Shown here: one piece after another, positions 43,898 to 53,052 of the stretch | How the letters are laid out: the number at the start of each line of letters is the position of its first letter | Numbering within the stretch: position 1 is the first letter of the stretch | Assembly (NCBI RefSeq): GCF_000421965.1 | Contig: NZ_ATAY01000093.1 | Span: forward strand, 22,668-86,667 | DNA: 64,000 bases | From: Ruminiclostridium papyrosolvens C7 | Lineage (GTDB): Bacteria > Bacillota > Clostridia > Acetivibrionales > DSM-1351 | Direction: 5' to 3' | Made by a program: the position numbers and the translations under genes | Notes under the pieces: generated by a model | What the model was told of the DNA's origin: nothing | Seen by the model: only the letters and a program-made list of their open reading frames with translations | Databases searched by the model: none

Positions 43898-44959
43898 CTG
43901 AAGAGGAAAAGAGTGCGGGACAGAGGGTCTATTACAGTGGAAGCTGCAATCTGTTTGCCATTTTTTATAATTGCTGTAATTTCATTTGTTTTTTTAATAA
44001 AGGTATATTTTGCACATGAGATAATTCATAACGCCATAACAGGGGCCTGCGATGAAATGAGTGTTTACAGTATCATATATTATAGTACAAATGCAGAGGA
44101 ACTTGTAGGGGGATTAGAAAAATTCTGCAATTCCGAAAAAGTAAGCAATGCACTTGAAAATACAGGGTTACTACAGTATATCCGAGAATTTGGTAAGGAT
44201 GCGACTGATTATGTCCGGGCGCAGGCCGTACTGGTACCTATTACAAAAATTCTTGTAAGAGAACACCTCGGTAATTCATCAGATAAAGCAGATTTAAGAT
44301 TGAAGAATTTAAACATCCCTGATGGGCTGGAGGGAATTGACTTTACTCACAGCAGAATGCTTGCTGATGGTAGAAGCATAGATGTTGTTGCTGAATATAA
44401 GTTGGAGTTGCCGTTTCTTTCACAAGTGCTGCCCGACATTAAAATAACTCAGACTGCATCCGCTTGTATTTGGGCTGGGGAAGATGGCGTAAATTCATTA
44501 AAAGGCGACAGTGAAGATAATGAACAATGTGTATGGAATTTGGAAAATATTAAAAGAGGCCGAGAAATACGCAGACTTCAGGGTGCAAACCTTCCCTTCA
44601 ATTTTCCTGTAGTATCAAAATATGAAAATGGAACAGCTGCCAGCATTAAAAGCCTTAATCTTGATGAAATATATTACCATAATACCATTAACCTTCAAAA
44701 CAAATTAAAAGGGTATATCACAAAACTTCAAGAGTTTAATGGTGGGAAGAGCGGTTCAGTCACAATTGACGGCAGCCAAATATATAGGAAAGAGCTGATA
44801 TTAGTTGTACCGGAAACAGATATTACGAGTGCACAGCTGCAAACCCTGAATAAATGTATAGATATTGCTAGGGAAAAAGGAATAAGTTTAAAAATTGTAA
44901 AAGCTTATGGTAAACAAAATAATACAAAAAATGGGGTGGACAATGGAAAGGATAATTGA
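43898..44959 (+). CDS. TadE/TadG-like pseudopilin with probable CTG start
   Basis: Pseudopilin of about 353 residues with RDRG followed by SITVEAAICLPFFIIAVISFVFLI, having Glu at +5 after the predicted cleavage Gly. The start is uncertain. GTG 43913 has only a weak site, whereas AAAGGAGGGG (43882-43890) stands eight bases before the in-frame CTG 43898, giving the basic leader MKRKRVRDRG. TTG 43894 is out of frame. The external domain (about 30-350) contains LELPFLSQVLPDIKITQTASACIWAGED and a C-terminal segment resembling nuclease-fold repeats (LILVVPETDITSAQLQTL). It overlaps the next gene by 17 bases. Confidence 0.72.
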   Translation: MKRKRVRDRGSITVEAAICLPFFIIAVISFVFLIKVYFAHEIIHNAITGACDEMSVYSIIYYSTNAEELVGGLEKFCNSEKVSNALENTGLLQYIREFGKDATDYVRAQAVLVPITKILVREHLGNSSDKADLRLKNLNIPDGLEGIDFTHSRMLADGRSIDVVAEYKLELPFLSQVLPDIKITQTASACIWAGEDGVNSLKGDSEDNEQCVWNLENIKRGREIRRLQGANLPFNFPVVSKYENGTAASIKSLNLDEIYYHNTINLQNKLKGYITKLQEFNGGKSGSVTIDGSQIYRKELILVVPETDITSAQLQTLNKCIDIAREKGISLKIVKAYGKQNNTKNGVDNGKDN

Positions 44960-45488
44960 GAGAAAAAATATAAAATTAAGAAAATTTACAGCAGCTATAA
45001 TTTGTATAGTTGTATGGACAATAGGGTCTATTGTAACAGTTGGGTTTTTGAATAAGTCAAAGGTGGCAGTTGCCATAGAGGTACTGTTGATAGTTCAGCT
45101 TTTGGCAGCCATATGGGATATAAACAACATGACAATCCCGGCAAAGATCACTGTTCCGGCAATTCTCGCGGGTGTAGGTATTATGGCTTTTACAGGGCGA
45201 ATTCTGGAAGGAATGGCAGCTTTAATTGTTTCATTTATACTTATGAAGCTTTTGGCTATCATATCCAGAAATCAGGTTGGGGGTGGAGATGTTGCAATCA
45301 TGACTGTAACGGGACTTTATACCGGAATCAGTACTTTAATTTCCACATTGTTTACCTCTGTAACTTTAGCGGGGCTATTTTCTGCAATTATTATTGTAAG
45401 TGGGAAAGCTCATAAGAAAACGGAGATACCTTTTGCTCCGTTTATACTTGCTGCAACAGTAATGTTGATTTTAATCGGTTGTGTATAA
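44943..45488 (+). CDS. A24-like prepilin peptidase-family membrane protein
   Basis: Hydrophobic 181-residue protein with about six helices. The two aspartate motifs of A24 prepilin peptidases are recognisable: AAIWDINNMTIPAKI, and GGGDVAIM in place of GxGDxK (Lys replaced by Ala). ATG 44943 follows GGGGTGG (44934-44939), and an upstream ATG at 44907 lies inside the previous gene. A second, more canonical A24 protein lies at 46958-47461, so this copy may have specialised or handle a different substrate. Catalytic competence is uncertain. Confidence 0.7.
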   Translation: MERIIERKNIKLRKFTAAIICIVVWTIGSIVTVGFLNKSKVAVAIEVLLIVQLLAAIWDINNMTIPAKITVPAILAGVGIMAFTGRILEGMAALIVSFILMKLLAIISRNQVGGGDVAIMTVTGLYTGISTLISTLFTSVTLAGLFSAIIIVSGKAHKKTEIPFAPFILAATVMLILIGCV

Positions 45489-45524
45489 TATTTTTATAAA
45501 TAAAAACTGTCGGGGTGATGTAAA

Positions 45525-46922
45525 TTGAACGAAATGCTTGAACAAAAATACGATATTCATTATGAGAATGATTCAACGTCAAATTATCTGGTTTTAAGGC
45601 CTAGAAGTCATAAAAAATTAATAGAATATCAGGTTCAAATGTTGCTGAATAACAATGTACAAGGGCTTCTGGGCTTTCATATAAATTCTGTTGGAAATCA
45701 GATAAATTGTTTTTATGAGATTACTTCAAAATGCACTCTTGTTAACATAATGAACCGTAAAAAGTATAACCGCAACGAATTTTTGATAACAATGCTAATG
45801 ATTACAAAAAGTATAATAGGAATTAAGAATTATTTATTAAATGATAATAACATACTTTTGGATGAAAATAACATTTATGTAGACCCAGAAACAATGAATT
45901 TATTTTTTGTATATTTACCTTTCGAAAATAACACAAACGACCTTAAAACGTTTTTGCTTAATATAATTATAAAACTAGCCAAATTTCAAGATGAAGACTG
46001 TGATAATTATATACAAAAAATTCTGGAAAACATAAAAAGTGAAATGTTTAATCTAATTCGTCTGAAAGAACTATTGGAAAACTTGTTAGGACAGAATATC
46101 AAAAGAAATAAACCCAATGAAAGTTCTGGTATTGCAGAAAAGACGGCAACAGAAAAGCCAAAACCTCCAACTAAAAGAGGTGAGGTCAAAATACCGAATT
46201 TACCGACAAAAGAATGTTCCTACATAAATGTAAACACAAAATCTAAAGATTCCTTAAAAGTATTCAGTAAAATAAGTCTTACCCAAATAATTGTTCAACC
46301 TGTTGTTTTAGTTATTCTCATTACAATTTTAACAAGTAAATTCGTAAGAATGTCAGAGAACCCTAAAACCACTGCAATAATTTTGTCATTAATTTTTATT
46401 GGAATAGATATCCTAGCAATAAGAATTTTGAATGAAAAGAAAGCGGAAAGTTCTGAAAGCTATAAACCTCTAAAATACATTACAGAAAAAATGCGTGAAA
46501 ACAGTTATGCAATTGCTAAACAGACAATTACAGATAAGGATAATAAAAAGCTTGAAGAAATACATATTGAAAAAGAGAGCTACCATGGTGGAGAAACGGT
46601 TATTCTTCCTCAAAGCCAGCCTCAAGCCAAGCCATACTTGCAAGAAAGGGATGGGGAGAACATTATAAAAGTTGACAAAAATAGCATTTTAGTAGGCAGG
46701 ATGGGAAGCTTTGTAGACCATATAATAGATAATAATGCTGTGGGCAAGGTTCATGCAGAAATTTTAAACGAAGACGATTCATACTTTATTATGGATTGTA
46801 GTTCGAGAAATGGAACTTATTTGAATGACGATAGAATTAAGCCTAATACAAAAGTAAAAGTTAACAATAATGATATTATACGATTTGCAAACAAAGAATT
46901 TACTTTTATAATTCCGTCTTAG
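45525..46922 (+). CDS. DUF6382-like protein with C-terminal FHA domain
   Basis: A 465-residue protein. The N-terminal domain (about 1-195: YDIHYENDSTSNYLVLRP onward) resembles DUF6382. A linker and two hydrophobic helices follow (about 245-305), then a C-terminal FHA domain (about 375-465). The FHA has ILVGRMGSF, VGKVHAEILN and CSSRNGTYLN. FHA domains bind phosphothreonine, but the usual Ser-Arg before the His is replaced by Gly-Lys, so affinity is uncertain. Such proteins are regular members of Tad loci in clostridia and probably regulate assembly. No Ser/Thr kinase gene is in the window. Confidence 0.75.
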   Translation: MNEMLEQKYDIHYENDSTSNYLVLRPRSHKKLIEYQVQMLLNNNVQGLLGFHINSVGNQINCFYEITSKCTLVNIMNRKKYNRNEFLITMLMITKSIIGIKNYLLNDNNILLDENNIYVDPETMNLFFVYLPFENNTNDLKTFLLNIIIKLAKFQDEDCDNYIQKILENIKSEMFNLIRLKELLENLLGQNIKRNKPNESSGIAEKTATEKPKPPTKRGEVKIPNLPTKECSYINVNTKSKDSLKVFSKISLTQIIVQPVVLVILITILTSKFVRMSENPKTTAIILSLIFIGIDILAIRILNEKKAESSESYKPLKYITEKMRENSYAIAKQTITDKDNKKLEEIHIEKESYHGGETVILPQSQPQAKPYLQERDGENIIKVDKNSILVGRMGSFVDHIIDNNAVGKVHAEILNEDDSYFIMDCSSRNGTYLNDDRIKPNTKVKVNNNDIIRFANKEFTFIIPS

Positions 46923-46957
46923 TACTATAAAATAAATATTAAAGAAATGGGTATTAC

Positions 46958-47461
46958 ATGATTAAGTACATAATTCTTTTTATAATTTTACTACTTTGCG
47001 TATTAAGTGACCTAAGAACATCAAAAATCAGAAATACATATACAGTATCAGCTATAATTGCCGGATTTGCGGTTAATACTTACTTTTCAGGTATATATGG
47101 TTTCAAGGAAAGTATAAAAGGTAGTATTCTTCCTGTATTGATATTAGGAATATTCTTTTGTGCAAGGCTCATAGGGGCAGGGGATATAAAGCTTTACTCC
47201 AGCATTGGAGCTGTTTTTGGCATAGACTTTGTAATTATGGCAGCAGCGTACTCTTTTCTGATTTGCGGTTTATATTCATTGGTTAGGTTATGTATAAAAA
47301 AGAAGGTTTTAAGCACATTTGTTCCATTTATAAAGGAAATTAAACTATGTCTTATGTCACGGAGTCTTTCTGGTTTTGAAAATAAAACAACCCGTACATT
47401 TGTCAGAATGTCTCCTGCAATTGCAGCGGGTTGCATATTTCATATACTATTAACTTTATAA
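46958..47461 (+). CDS. tadV: TadV/CpaA prepilin peptidase
   Basis: A24 aspartic membrane protease that cleaves the Flp and TadE-type leaders. The 167-residue protein has about five or six helices. The active-site Asp motifs are LSDLRTSKIRN near residue 18 and GAGDIKLYSS near residue 72, both canonical. It is the last gene of the Tad operon. Its stop overlaps the convergent patatin gene by six bases, and no terminator lies between them. Confidence 0.88.
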   Translation: MIKYIILFIILLLCVLSDLRTSKIRNTYTVSAIIAGFAVNTYFSGIYGFKESIKGSILPVLILGIFFCARLIGAGDIKLYSSIGAVFGIDFVIMAAAYSFLICGLYSLVRLCIKKKVLSTFVPFIKEIKLCLMSRSLSGFENKTTRTFVRMSPAIAAGCIFHILLTL

Positions 47462-48325
47462 TGAGGAGAAATTACTGCAGTCCCCACAAAGATGAATTAA
47501 TTCGGAGTATTTTTCTTCGGCATCTTTATACCCTTCAGCATAGAGCTTTTTAAGATTTTCAGCATTTTTTTCAAACCTTGAGATTTCAATTGGTCTCTTG
47601 GGCCTGATAATGACAGCTTTATTTTCTTTTTCCAATTTTTCAGCCAACTTTACGCTCTCATTATAGTGAATATGCCTGTTTTTAATTGCTTCTAAAAGAT
47701 TAGGGTAATTTTTTAGCTTTGGCTTACACAGGGAATACAATTTATTTGGTTTTTTCTCATAGCCCCTATGTCGTGTAAGAATAACAACGTGTTTGTCAAA
47801 TCCGTTATTGACAGAGTAGTGAATAGGAATTGAGTCAGAAGGGCCCCCGTCAACCAGTTTTCTTCCCGCAACTTCAACTATTGGGGAAACCAAAGGAATT
47901 GAACTTGAAGCTCTTACATAAACGTCATCAACTCTCATATCTTTAACGGAAGCATAGTAACTCTTACCTGTTTCACAATCGGTAGCCACAACTGTTAATC
48001 TGCAATCGGAGCTTTTAAATTTATCGTAATCAAAGGGAATAAGCTTGTTAGGAATATCATCAAAAAGAAAATCCATATTAAAAATAGAACCTCTTGTAAA
48101 AAGCCCCCTAATACTGACATAACGATTATCGTTGCAATACCCTGCATTAATCTCAAGATTTCTGCCACGCTGTCCTGTAATGTAGGAAACGGAATTGCAG
48201 GCTCCTGCCGATACTCCTACGATGTCCTGAAAAAACATTTTATGGTCAAGAAAGCAGTCCAAAACACCCGCTGTATACAACCCACGCATACCGCCACCTT
48301 CAAGGATTAAATTCACTCTATTCAT
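47456..48325 (-). CDS. Patatin-like phospholipase
   Basis: Predicted cytoplasmic serine esterase of 289 residues with a Ser-Asp dyad. The oxyanion loop LILEGGGMRGLY is near the N-terminus, the nucleophile motif GVSAGA (GxSxG) near residue 40, and the DGG motif in KLVDGGPSDSIPI near residue 160. The C-terminal region is typical of bacterial RssA/YjjU-type members (VILTRHRGYEKKP). Lipid acyl hydrolysis is expected; substrate unknown. It overlaps the Tad operon end by six bases and points against it. Confidence 0.9.
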   Translation of the reverse strand: MNRVNLILEGGGMRGLYTAGVLDCFLDHKMFFQDIVGVSAGACNSVSYITGQRGRNLEINAGYCNDNRYVSIRGLFTRGSIFNMDFLFDDIPNKLIPFDYDKFKSSDCRLTVVATDCETGKSYYASVKDMRVDDVYVRASSSIPLVSPIVEVAGRKLVDGGPSDSIPIHYSVNNGFDKHVVILTRHRGYEKKPNKLYSLCKPKLKNYPNLLEAIKNRHIHYNESVKLAEKLEKENKAVIIRPKRPIEISRFEKNAENLKKLYAEGYKDAEEKYSELIHLCGDCSNFSSL

Positions 48326-48412
48326 TAATGCATTACACTCCTTATATTTCCATGCTTTTTAAAGAATTATATCTCTTTTCCCTGTTTGATTCAATGCAGC
48401 AAATTTATATTT

Positions 48413-48826
48413 TTATAAAATCATAATAAATGTACCGAGTGTTATAAAAATTCCTCCCAAAACAGTTTTAACTGTTACGGCTTCGTGCAAAATAACAAAT
48501 GCAAGCACTATACTTATGACCACACTGAATTTGTCAACAGGGACTACTTTTGAAGCTTCACCGATTTGCAGTGCATAATAATAAAACAGCCAGGAAAGGC
48601 CGGTGGCTATTCCGGATAAAACAAGAAACAGCCAGCTTTTTGTGCTAATATTTGTAATACCGTGGTGCGAGCCCGTTACAAATACCATACCCCAAGCAAC
48701 AACCAATACAACTATAGTTCTAATAGCAGTAGCAAGATTAGAGTTTATTCCTGTTATACCTATTTTAGCTAGAATAGATGTAAGTGCAGCAAAGAATGCT
48801 GATAAAAGAGCAAATGCAAACCACAT
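48413..48826 (-). CDS. Small EamA-family membrane protein
   Basis: A 137-residue protein with about five hydrophobic helices, half the length of standard ten-helix EamA/DMT transporters. It contains one EamA repeat (WFAFALLSAFFAALTSILAKIG; LSWLFYYYALQIGEASKVVPVDKFSVVISIVLAF). Such half-size members probably work as dimers. AAAGGAGGT precedes the ATG on the minus strand. Substrate unknown. It is monocistronic and divergent from the yjbQ gene. Confidence 0.85.
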   Translation of the reverse strand: MWFAFALLSAFFAALTSILAKIGITGINSNLATAIRTIVVLVVAWGMVFVTGSHHGITNISTKSWLFLVLSGIATGLSWLFYYYALQIGEASKVVPVDKFSVVISIVLAFVILHEAVTVKTVLGGIFITLGTFIMIL

Positions 48827-48969
48827 GTTTTTACCTCCTTTAACCGTAAGTCATGCACCTCCCAAAATGTACTTTAAAAATAATAACTGATATAATAAAT
48901 ATAGAATAAGTTTGTATAAAAAGATAGGTTTAGTAAAAGGTTATAATTATTTTATTGGAGGTTTTTAGT

Positions 48970-49386
48970 ATGAAATCTTTCAGAAAAGAGTTGTTTTTTA
49001 ATTTACCGCGCAGAAGAGCTTATATTAATATTACACAGCAGGTTCAGCAGTGTATTGACGAAAGCGGCATTAAAGAGGGTATGGTTTTGGTTAACGCAAT
49101 GAATATAACTGCAAGTGTATTTATAAATGATGATGAAGAGGGGCTTCATGCGGATTTTGATAAATGGCTTGAAAAACTGGCACCTGAAAAGCCCTATAGT
49201 CAATACAATCATAACGGCTATGAGGACAATGCCGACGCACATTTAAAGAGGCAAATAATGGGCAGGGAAGCGGTTATAGCAATTACTAACGGCAAATTGG
49301 ATTTTGGAACCTGGGAACAGATCTTTTATGGCGAGTATGACGGTAAGAGAGAAAAAAGAGTACTTGTGAAAATTATCGGGGAATAA
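48970..49386 (+). CDS. YjbQ/UPF0047 family protein
   Basis: Small conserved protein of 138 residues (YjbQ family, with weak thiamine phosphate synthase activity reported for a homologue). Conserved features are [45 protein letters not shown] with conserved His residues, and [27 protein letters not shown] at the end. ATG 48970 is preferred over TTG 48955 because TTGGAGGT (48955-48962) is its ribosome site. Confidence 0.9.
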   Translation: MKSFRKELFFNLPRRRAYINITQQVQQCIDESGIKEGMVLVNAMNITASVFINDDEEGLHADFDKWLEKLAPEKPYSQYNHNGYEDNADAHLKRQIMGREAVIAITNGKLDFGTWEQIFYGEYDGKREKRVLVKIIGE

Positions 49387-49442
49387 AAAGCATTTGAATG
49401 GGACATTTTTATATATATGTTTAATTAAAAAGAGGTAAACTA

Positions 49443-50168
49443 ATGTTAAATCAAGAAATTAAAGAACTTCTTACACAATGCGGAATTGAAAGAGAAATGC
49501 AGGAGTTGGAAGATCGCTTTTCCGAATATTCATCAAGATTCATTTACAAGATGTATCCAATGCCTGAAAATACTGAAAAACTTCTGGGAAGAAACAGTAT
49601 GCATTATATTCAGATGGCATTGTGCAGGTCGAAATTACTGGCTGAAGGTGTAATAACCGCACTTAATGCAAAAAATGGGCTGCTGGCAATGCTTTCCGCC
49701 AGAGCACATTTGGAAGTAACCGGGGCTTTGGCTTTTTTCTTGAAGAAACTTCACAATTATTATAATAATATTATATCCTACCAAATTCTCAATGAAGCTC
49801 TTCAAAGGTTAATACTGGGTACTAAAACAGAGGAACTGTCTGAAAATACTCCTGCACCTGTAAACGTAATGACACTAATAGATGCTGCTGATGAGTATAT
49901 CAGCAAAACAAGAAATAGTGAAAAAAAGGAATTCAGAGAGAATTATAATTACTTATCAGAATACTGTCATCCGGATTTTTTCGGTATAACTATGCAAAGC
50001 CGTATTGATAACGCAGGAATAACAACCTACAGCTTTTTCAACCATTTAAAAGAACAGGATTTTACGTTTTTAAACAGTCTTTTGTTAAGCTTATCCACGT
50101 TCTTTCTCCTATATGACAGTATTCTTGAACTGCTTAGGAAAAATGAGAAACTACCAGAATATGAATGA
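49443..50168 (+). CDS. Hypothetical helical protein
   Basis: I do not recognise this 241-residue protein. It looks almost wholly alpha-helical, without signal peptide or clear membrane helix. Notable segments are RAHLEVTGALAFFLKKLHNYYNN and NYNYLSEYCHPDFFG, the latter resembling the Ser-Glu-x-x-His-Pro motif of some uncharacterised DUF5677-like proteins. AAGAGGT precedes ATG 49443, 56 bases after the yjbQ stop, so they may be cotranscribed. It is convergent with the dCMP deaminase gene. Confidence 0.6.
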   Translation: MLNQEIKELLTQCGIEREMQELEDRFSEYSSRFIYKMYPMPENTEKLLGRNSMHYIQMALCRSKLLAEGVITALNAKNGLLAMLSARAHLEVTGALAFFLKKLHNYYNNIISYQILNEALQRLILGTKTEELSENTPAPVNVMTLIDAADEYISKTRNSEKKEFRENYNYLSEYCHPDFFGITMQSRIDNAGITTYSFFNHLKEQDFTFLNSLLLSLSTFFLLYDSILELLRKNEKLPEYE

Positions 50169-50175
50169 CAATTCC

Positions 50176-50658
50176 TTAAAATGTTAAGGTTATTTCTTTT
50201 ATAGCTGTTTCTAATTTTCTGAATATAACACCTGCTTTTTCAAACATCCTTTTTGATGCCTTTACATTATCTGTATCAGCATATTTATCGCTCAAGTAGA
50301 TTACTTCCCGTATACCTGATTGAATTATAGCCTTTGCACATTCGTTGCAGGGAAACAGGGCGGTATAAATTTTACTTCCATCCAGTGAAACTCCTCTGTT
50401 GTTTAGAATTGCATTAAGTTCTGCATGTACAACATAAGGGTATTTGGTACAAAGTACATCCCCTTCTCTTTCCCATGGAAATTCATCATCAGAACACCCG
50501 AAGGGGAATCCGTTATAGCCGACACTCAAAATTCTGTTGGCTTTTCTATCAACAATGCAAGAGCCAACCGGAGTAGAAGGGTCTTTGCTTCTTTTTCCGG
50601 ATAAAACGGCTATTCCCATAAAATATTCGTCCCAGCTAATATAATCAGTTCTTTTCAT
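50176..50658 (-). CDS. dCMP deaminase (ComEB-like)
   Basis: Zinc-dependent cytidine/deoxycytidylate deaminase of 160 residues, converting dCMP to dUMP for thymidylate synthesis. The zinc motif is HAELNAIL (His and catalytic Glu) plus FPCNECAKAI (PCxxC). The N-terminal SWDEYFMGIAVLSGKRSKDPSTPVGSCIVD and GYNGFPFGCSDDEFPW are typical of the dCMP deaminase branch. AAAGGAG precedes the ATG on the minus strand. It lies 70 bases after the amidase gene and may be in the same transcript. Confidence 0.92.
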   Translation of the reverse strand: MKRTDYISWDEYFMGIAVLSGKRSKDPSTPVGSCIVDRKANRILSVGYNGFPFGCSDDEFPWEREGDVLCTKYPYVVHAELNAILNNRGVSLDGSKIYTALFPCNECAKAIIQSGIREVIYLSDKYADTDNVKASKRMFEKAGVIFRKLETAIKEITLTF

Positions 50659-50728
50659 GGTTAATAACTCCTTTGGATTAAAGTATAATTAATTATACAA
50701 TAATTATGAACTGAAAGATAAGAGGGAC

Positions 50729-51934
50729 TTAATTTATACCTGTAATATGAACAAAGTATGTCTTGTATGCATTATTTGTCCATGGAGTAAACCATGAATC
50801 TTCAGTATGTTCGGCTATTACAGGCTCATACCTGGCTTTTGCACTATTGTAAATCATTCCTACAATAACGGCAGCATGAGAAATGGCAGATTTATTCTTC
50901 CAGTGATACTGTATAACATCGCCCGGAACTACATATTCTCCTATTGATGCGTCATATTGATTATCTCCGATAATTACTTTCTGAGTAGCTTTTGGACCAA
51001 ATTCGTTATTTTTATAATTACCTGACAGGGTGCTGTTAAGTCCTCTGGCAGTACTCCAGGTCCAAGAATAATCATCATTGGAGGTTGCCAGAGTTCCCTT
51101 CTTGTTATAATACCATTGGAAAGCTCCTGATTTGTCATTGGCAGCACCCCCGGCCCTTAAACATTGTGAAACAAAATTGGTGCAGTCTCCGCCTTTCCAT
51201 TTTTCATCACCAAAATTCAGAAATTCCTTTGAGTAGTTGTTCCAGTGGCTGTATGCCCAGTTGTAAACTGCATCTCTGTTATAGTTATTACTCGTACGTG
51301 AACCTTTCCGGTCTGGCACTACAGGTAATAACCTGGAAGGTGTGCTTTTTTTTGCCTTATCTAAAACTTTTTCTTCTTCGGCTTTTAGTGTAAGAATCTG
51401 TTCATTTAATTCAGAGAGATTATCTCTGGATAAGTCGTCGGAATGCCCTTTTTTTGTTTGAAACTTATCTTGTGTAATTTTCCAAACACCACTGTCGGTT
51501 GATAGTAATATTAAATGTTTCTCTTCTTTTCTGCCATTTATGGAATTTCCTAAAGGGTTTGCAGCATTCCAGAAAATATCTGCTGTCAAGGTCGCATTAA
51601 TGTGTGCAGAACTACCATCAAAAAATGCTTCATTTATTTTAACCTTGGGATTAACCTTTTCTATTACGTAATCGTTGGAGGCATAAGAAAGTATATAATC
51701 CTCTAATACCTGTTTTTTTACAAATAATAGGTTCTTTTGAGAGGCTTCGGTACTACTGGTAAAAAATTTATCTAAAGCATCAACATTATGCGAAATGGCA
51801 GACTGAATTTTGGTACAGAGGTATTCTCTTATTACTTGCTCTGCTGGACTTATATCTATAGGTTTTGCTTCAAGACTGCATGGATATGAAATAATGAGAC
51901 TTAACAAGATTACAATCATAACTTTTTTTTTCAT
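50729..51934 (-). CDS. Secreted protein with C-terminal amidase_6-type domain
   Basis: A 401-residue exported protein. A signal peptide (MKKKVMIVILLSLIISYPCSLEA) is followed by a helical and NTF2-like N-terminal half (about 25-170), then a linker. The C-terminal domain (about 215-400) has YNRDAVYNWAYSHWNNYS, the Cys-containing GGDCTNFVSQCLRAGG, SHAAVIVGM, and ending segments typical of the putative amidase domain (amidase_6). The Cys and His are candidate catalytic residues of a papain-like hydrolase. CAGGAG precedes the ATG. It follows gerB by only 25 bases without a terminator, so it is probably the last gene of the ger operon. A cortex or wall substrate is inference. Confidence 0.8.
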   Translation of the reverse strand: MKKKVMIVILLSLIISYPCSLEAKPIDISPAEQVIREYLCTKIQSAISHNVDALDKFFTSSTEASQKNLLFVKKQVLEDYILSYASNDYVIEKVNPKVKINEAFFDGSSAHINATLTADIFWNAANPLGNSINGRKEEKHLILLSTDSGVWKITQDKFQTKKGHSDDLSRDNLSELNEQILTLKAEEEKVLDKAKKSTPSRLLPVVPDRKGSRTSNNYNRDAVYNWAYSHWNNYSKEFLNFGDEKWKGGDCTNFVSQCLRAGGAANDKSGAFQWYYNKKGTLATSNDDYSWTWSTARGLNSTLSGNYKNNEFGPKATQKVIIGDNQYDASIGEYVVPGDVIQYHWKNKSAISHAAVIVGMIYNSAKARYEPVIAEHTEDSWFTPWTNNAYKTYFVHITGIN

Positions 51935-51959
51935 AAAAACTCCTGTTTTAGATACTTAT

Positions 51960-53051
51960 TTACGCAGACTGACTTTTCTGACCGTTTTGTTCTCTTTTGT
52001 TTTTAATTAATGAAATTATGAGTAATATTATTGGCAACAATAATTGAGGTGGTATTGAAATTAATGTTTCTCCCATACTATGCTCCCAGCTGTATAGCTC
52101 CATGGCATCTGGAAATGCCCAGAAAGAGAGTACAATTATAAGCAAACCGAAAGCAGGAACAAGAGGCTTATATTCTATGTGGAAAATTTCAGCGGTAATT
52201 TTTGAAATTGCATACAACGAAACTAAAACCTTAATTACACCGCCAATAAGAAGATTCATATCAACAAGTGGGTCTATACTTATAGTAGGAATAAGCTGAG
52301 CTGCAATATGTGAAGGATATCTTACATACTCAATTAGTGCCGGACCTATTATTTGAAGGTTTCGTGACGAAATTACCAGAAGTATAAGCCCTGAAATACC
52401 TGTTGCCCAATAAGTTGCTTTAAACCTTCCTTTTTCGCTGTTGGTGTACGGCAATATCATAAGAAAAACTATGAAGTCTGCAAAAACAGAGCTTACCAAA
52501 TCAAAAGAACTTTTAATAACAGGGGGTATCTCAAGTAAAATTGGCTTAAACCCTGTAAAATCAGTTACTTTAAGTAATGAAAGAGTAACGATTGCAATTG
52601 CTAAAGGAAGTAATGGTACAAGTACTTCGCAGCTTTTTCCAATTACTGAAAGACCACTTCTGGCTGCATAAACTGCTATAATTATTAGTACTAATACAAT
52701 TACAATAATGGGCGTCTCGGGATAACTGACAGTTACCATAAATTCGCTAAAAGCTTTAGTATCTAATATTGCATTATGCATAAAATATAAGATATAAATC
52801 AGACACAAAATTTTTCCTGTTGTTTTGCCAAAGCAAAATTCAATTATTTCAAGAAGATTTTTCCCTTTGCTAATTTTCGATAGATATAACTGCATGGTAA
52901 TAACTATAAATCCTCCCAGAGTTCCTAAAATAACTGCTATCCAGGCATCTCTTTTTGCTCCTATGGCAGGGTTGGAAATGGTAGTACTTCCATGAAAATA
53001 ACCAATGGCTATAACTGCAAGCTGAAAATTAGATAGTTTAACCTTACTCAT
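51960..53051 (-). CDS. gerKB: GerAB/GerKB-family germinant receptor permease subunit
   Basis: Spore germination protein of the amino acid/polyamine/organocation transporter fold, the B subunit of an inner-spore-membrane germinant receptor. It is about 363 residues long with about ten hydrophobic helices; the family start KLSNFQLAVIAIGYFHGSTTISNPAIGAKRDAW is clear. The start is set at ATG 53051: GGGAG lies nine bases upstream, and longer readings run back into the preceding gene's region. The gene order is A, C, small two-helix protein, B. It ends 25 bases before the amidase gene. Confidence 0.9.
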   Translation of the reverse strand: MSKVKLSNFQLAVIAIGYFHGSTTISNPAIGAKRDAWIAVILGTLGGFIVITMQLYLSKISKGKNLLEIIEFCFGKTTGKILCLIYILYFMHNAILDTKAFSEFMVTVSYPETPIIVIVLVLIIIAVYAARSGLSVIGKSCEVLVPLLPLAIAIVTLSLLKVTDFTGFKPILLEIPPVIKSSFDLVSSVFADFIVFLMILPYTNSEKGRFKATYWATGISGLILLVISSRNLQIIGPALIEYVRYPSHIAAQLIPTISIDPLVDMNLLIGGVIKVLVSLYAISKITAEIFHIEYKPLVPAFGLLIIVLSFWAFPDAMELYSWEHSMGETLISIPPQLLLPIILLIISLIKNKREQNGQKSQSA

Positions 53052-53052
53052 A

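Noticed and set aside
43798..44019. Frame starting near TTG 43894 with a good ribosome site
   Set aside because: It lies in the wrong frame for the pseudopilin and ends inside it; the CTG start explains the ribosome site better.
45113..45415. Plus-strand 100-codon frame inside the A24-like gene
   Set aside because: Out-of-frame shadow, odd Cys/Asn/His composition.
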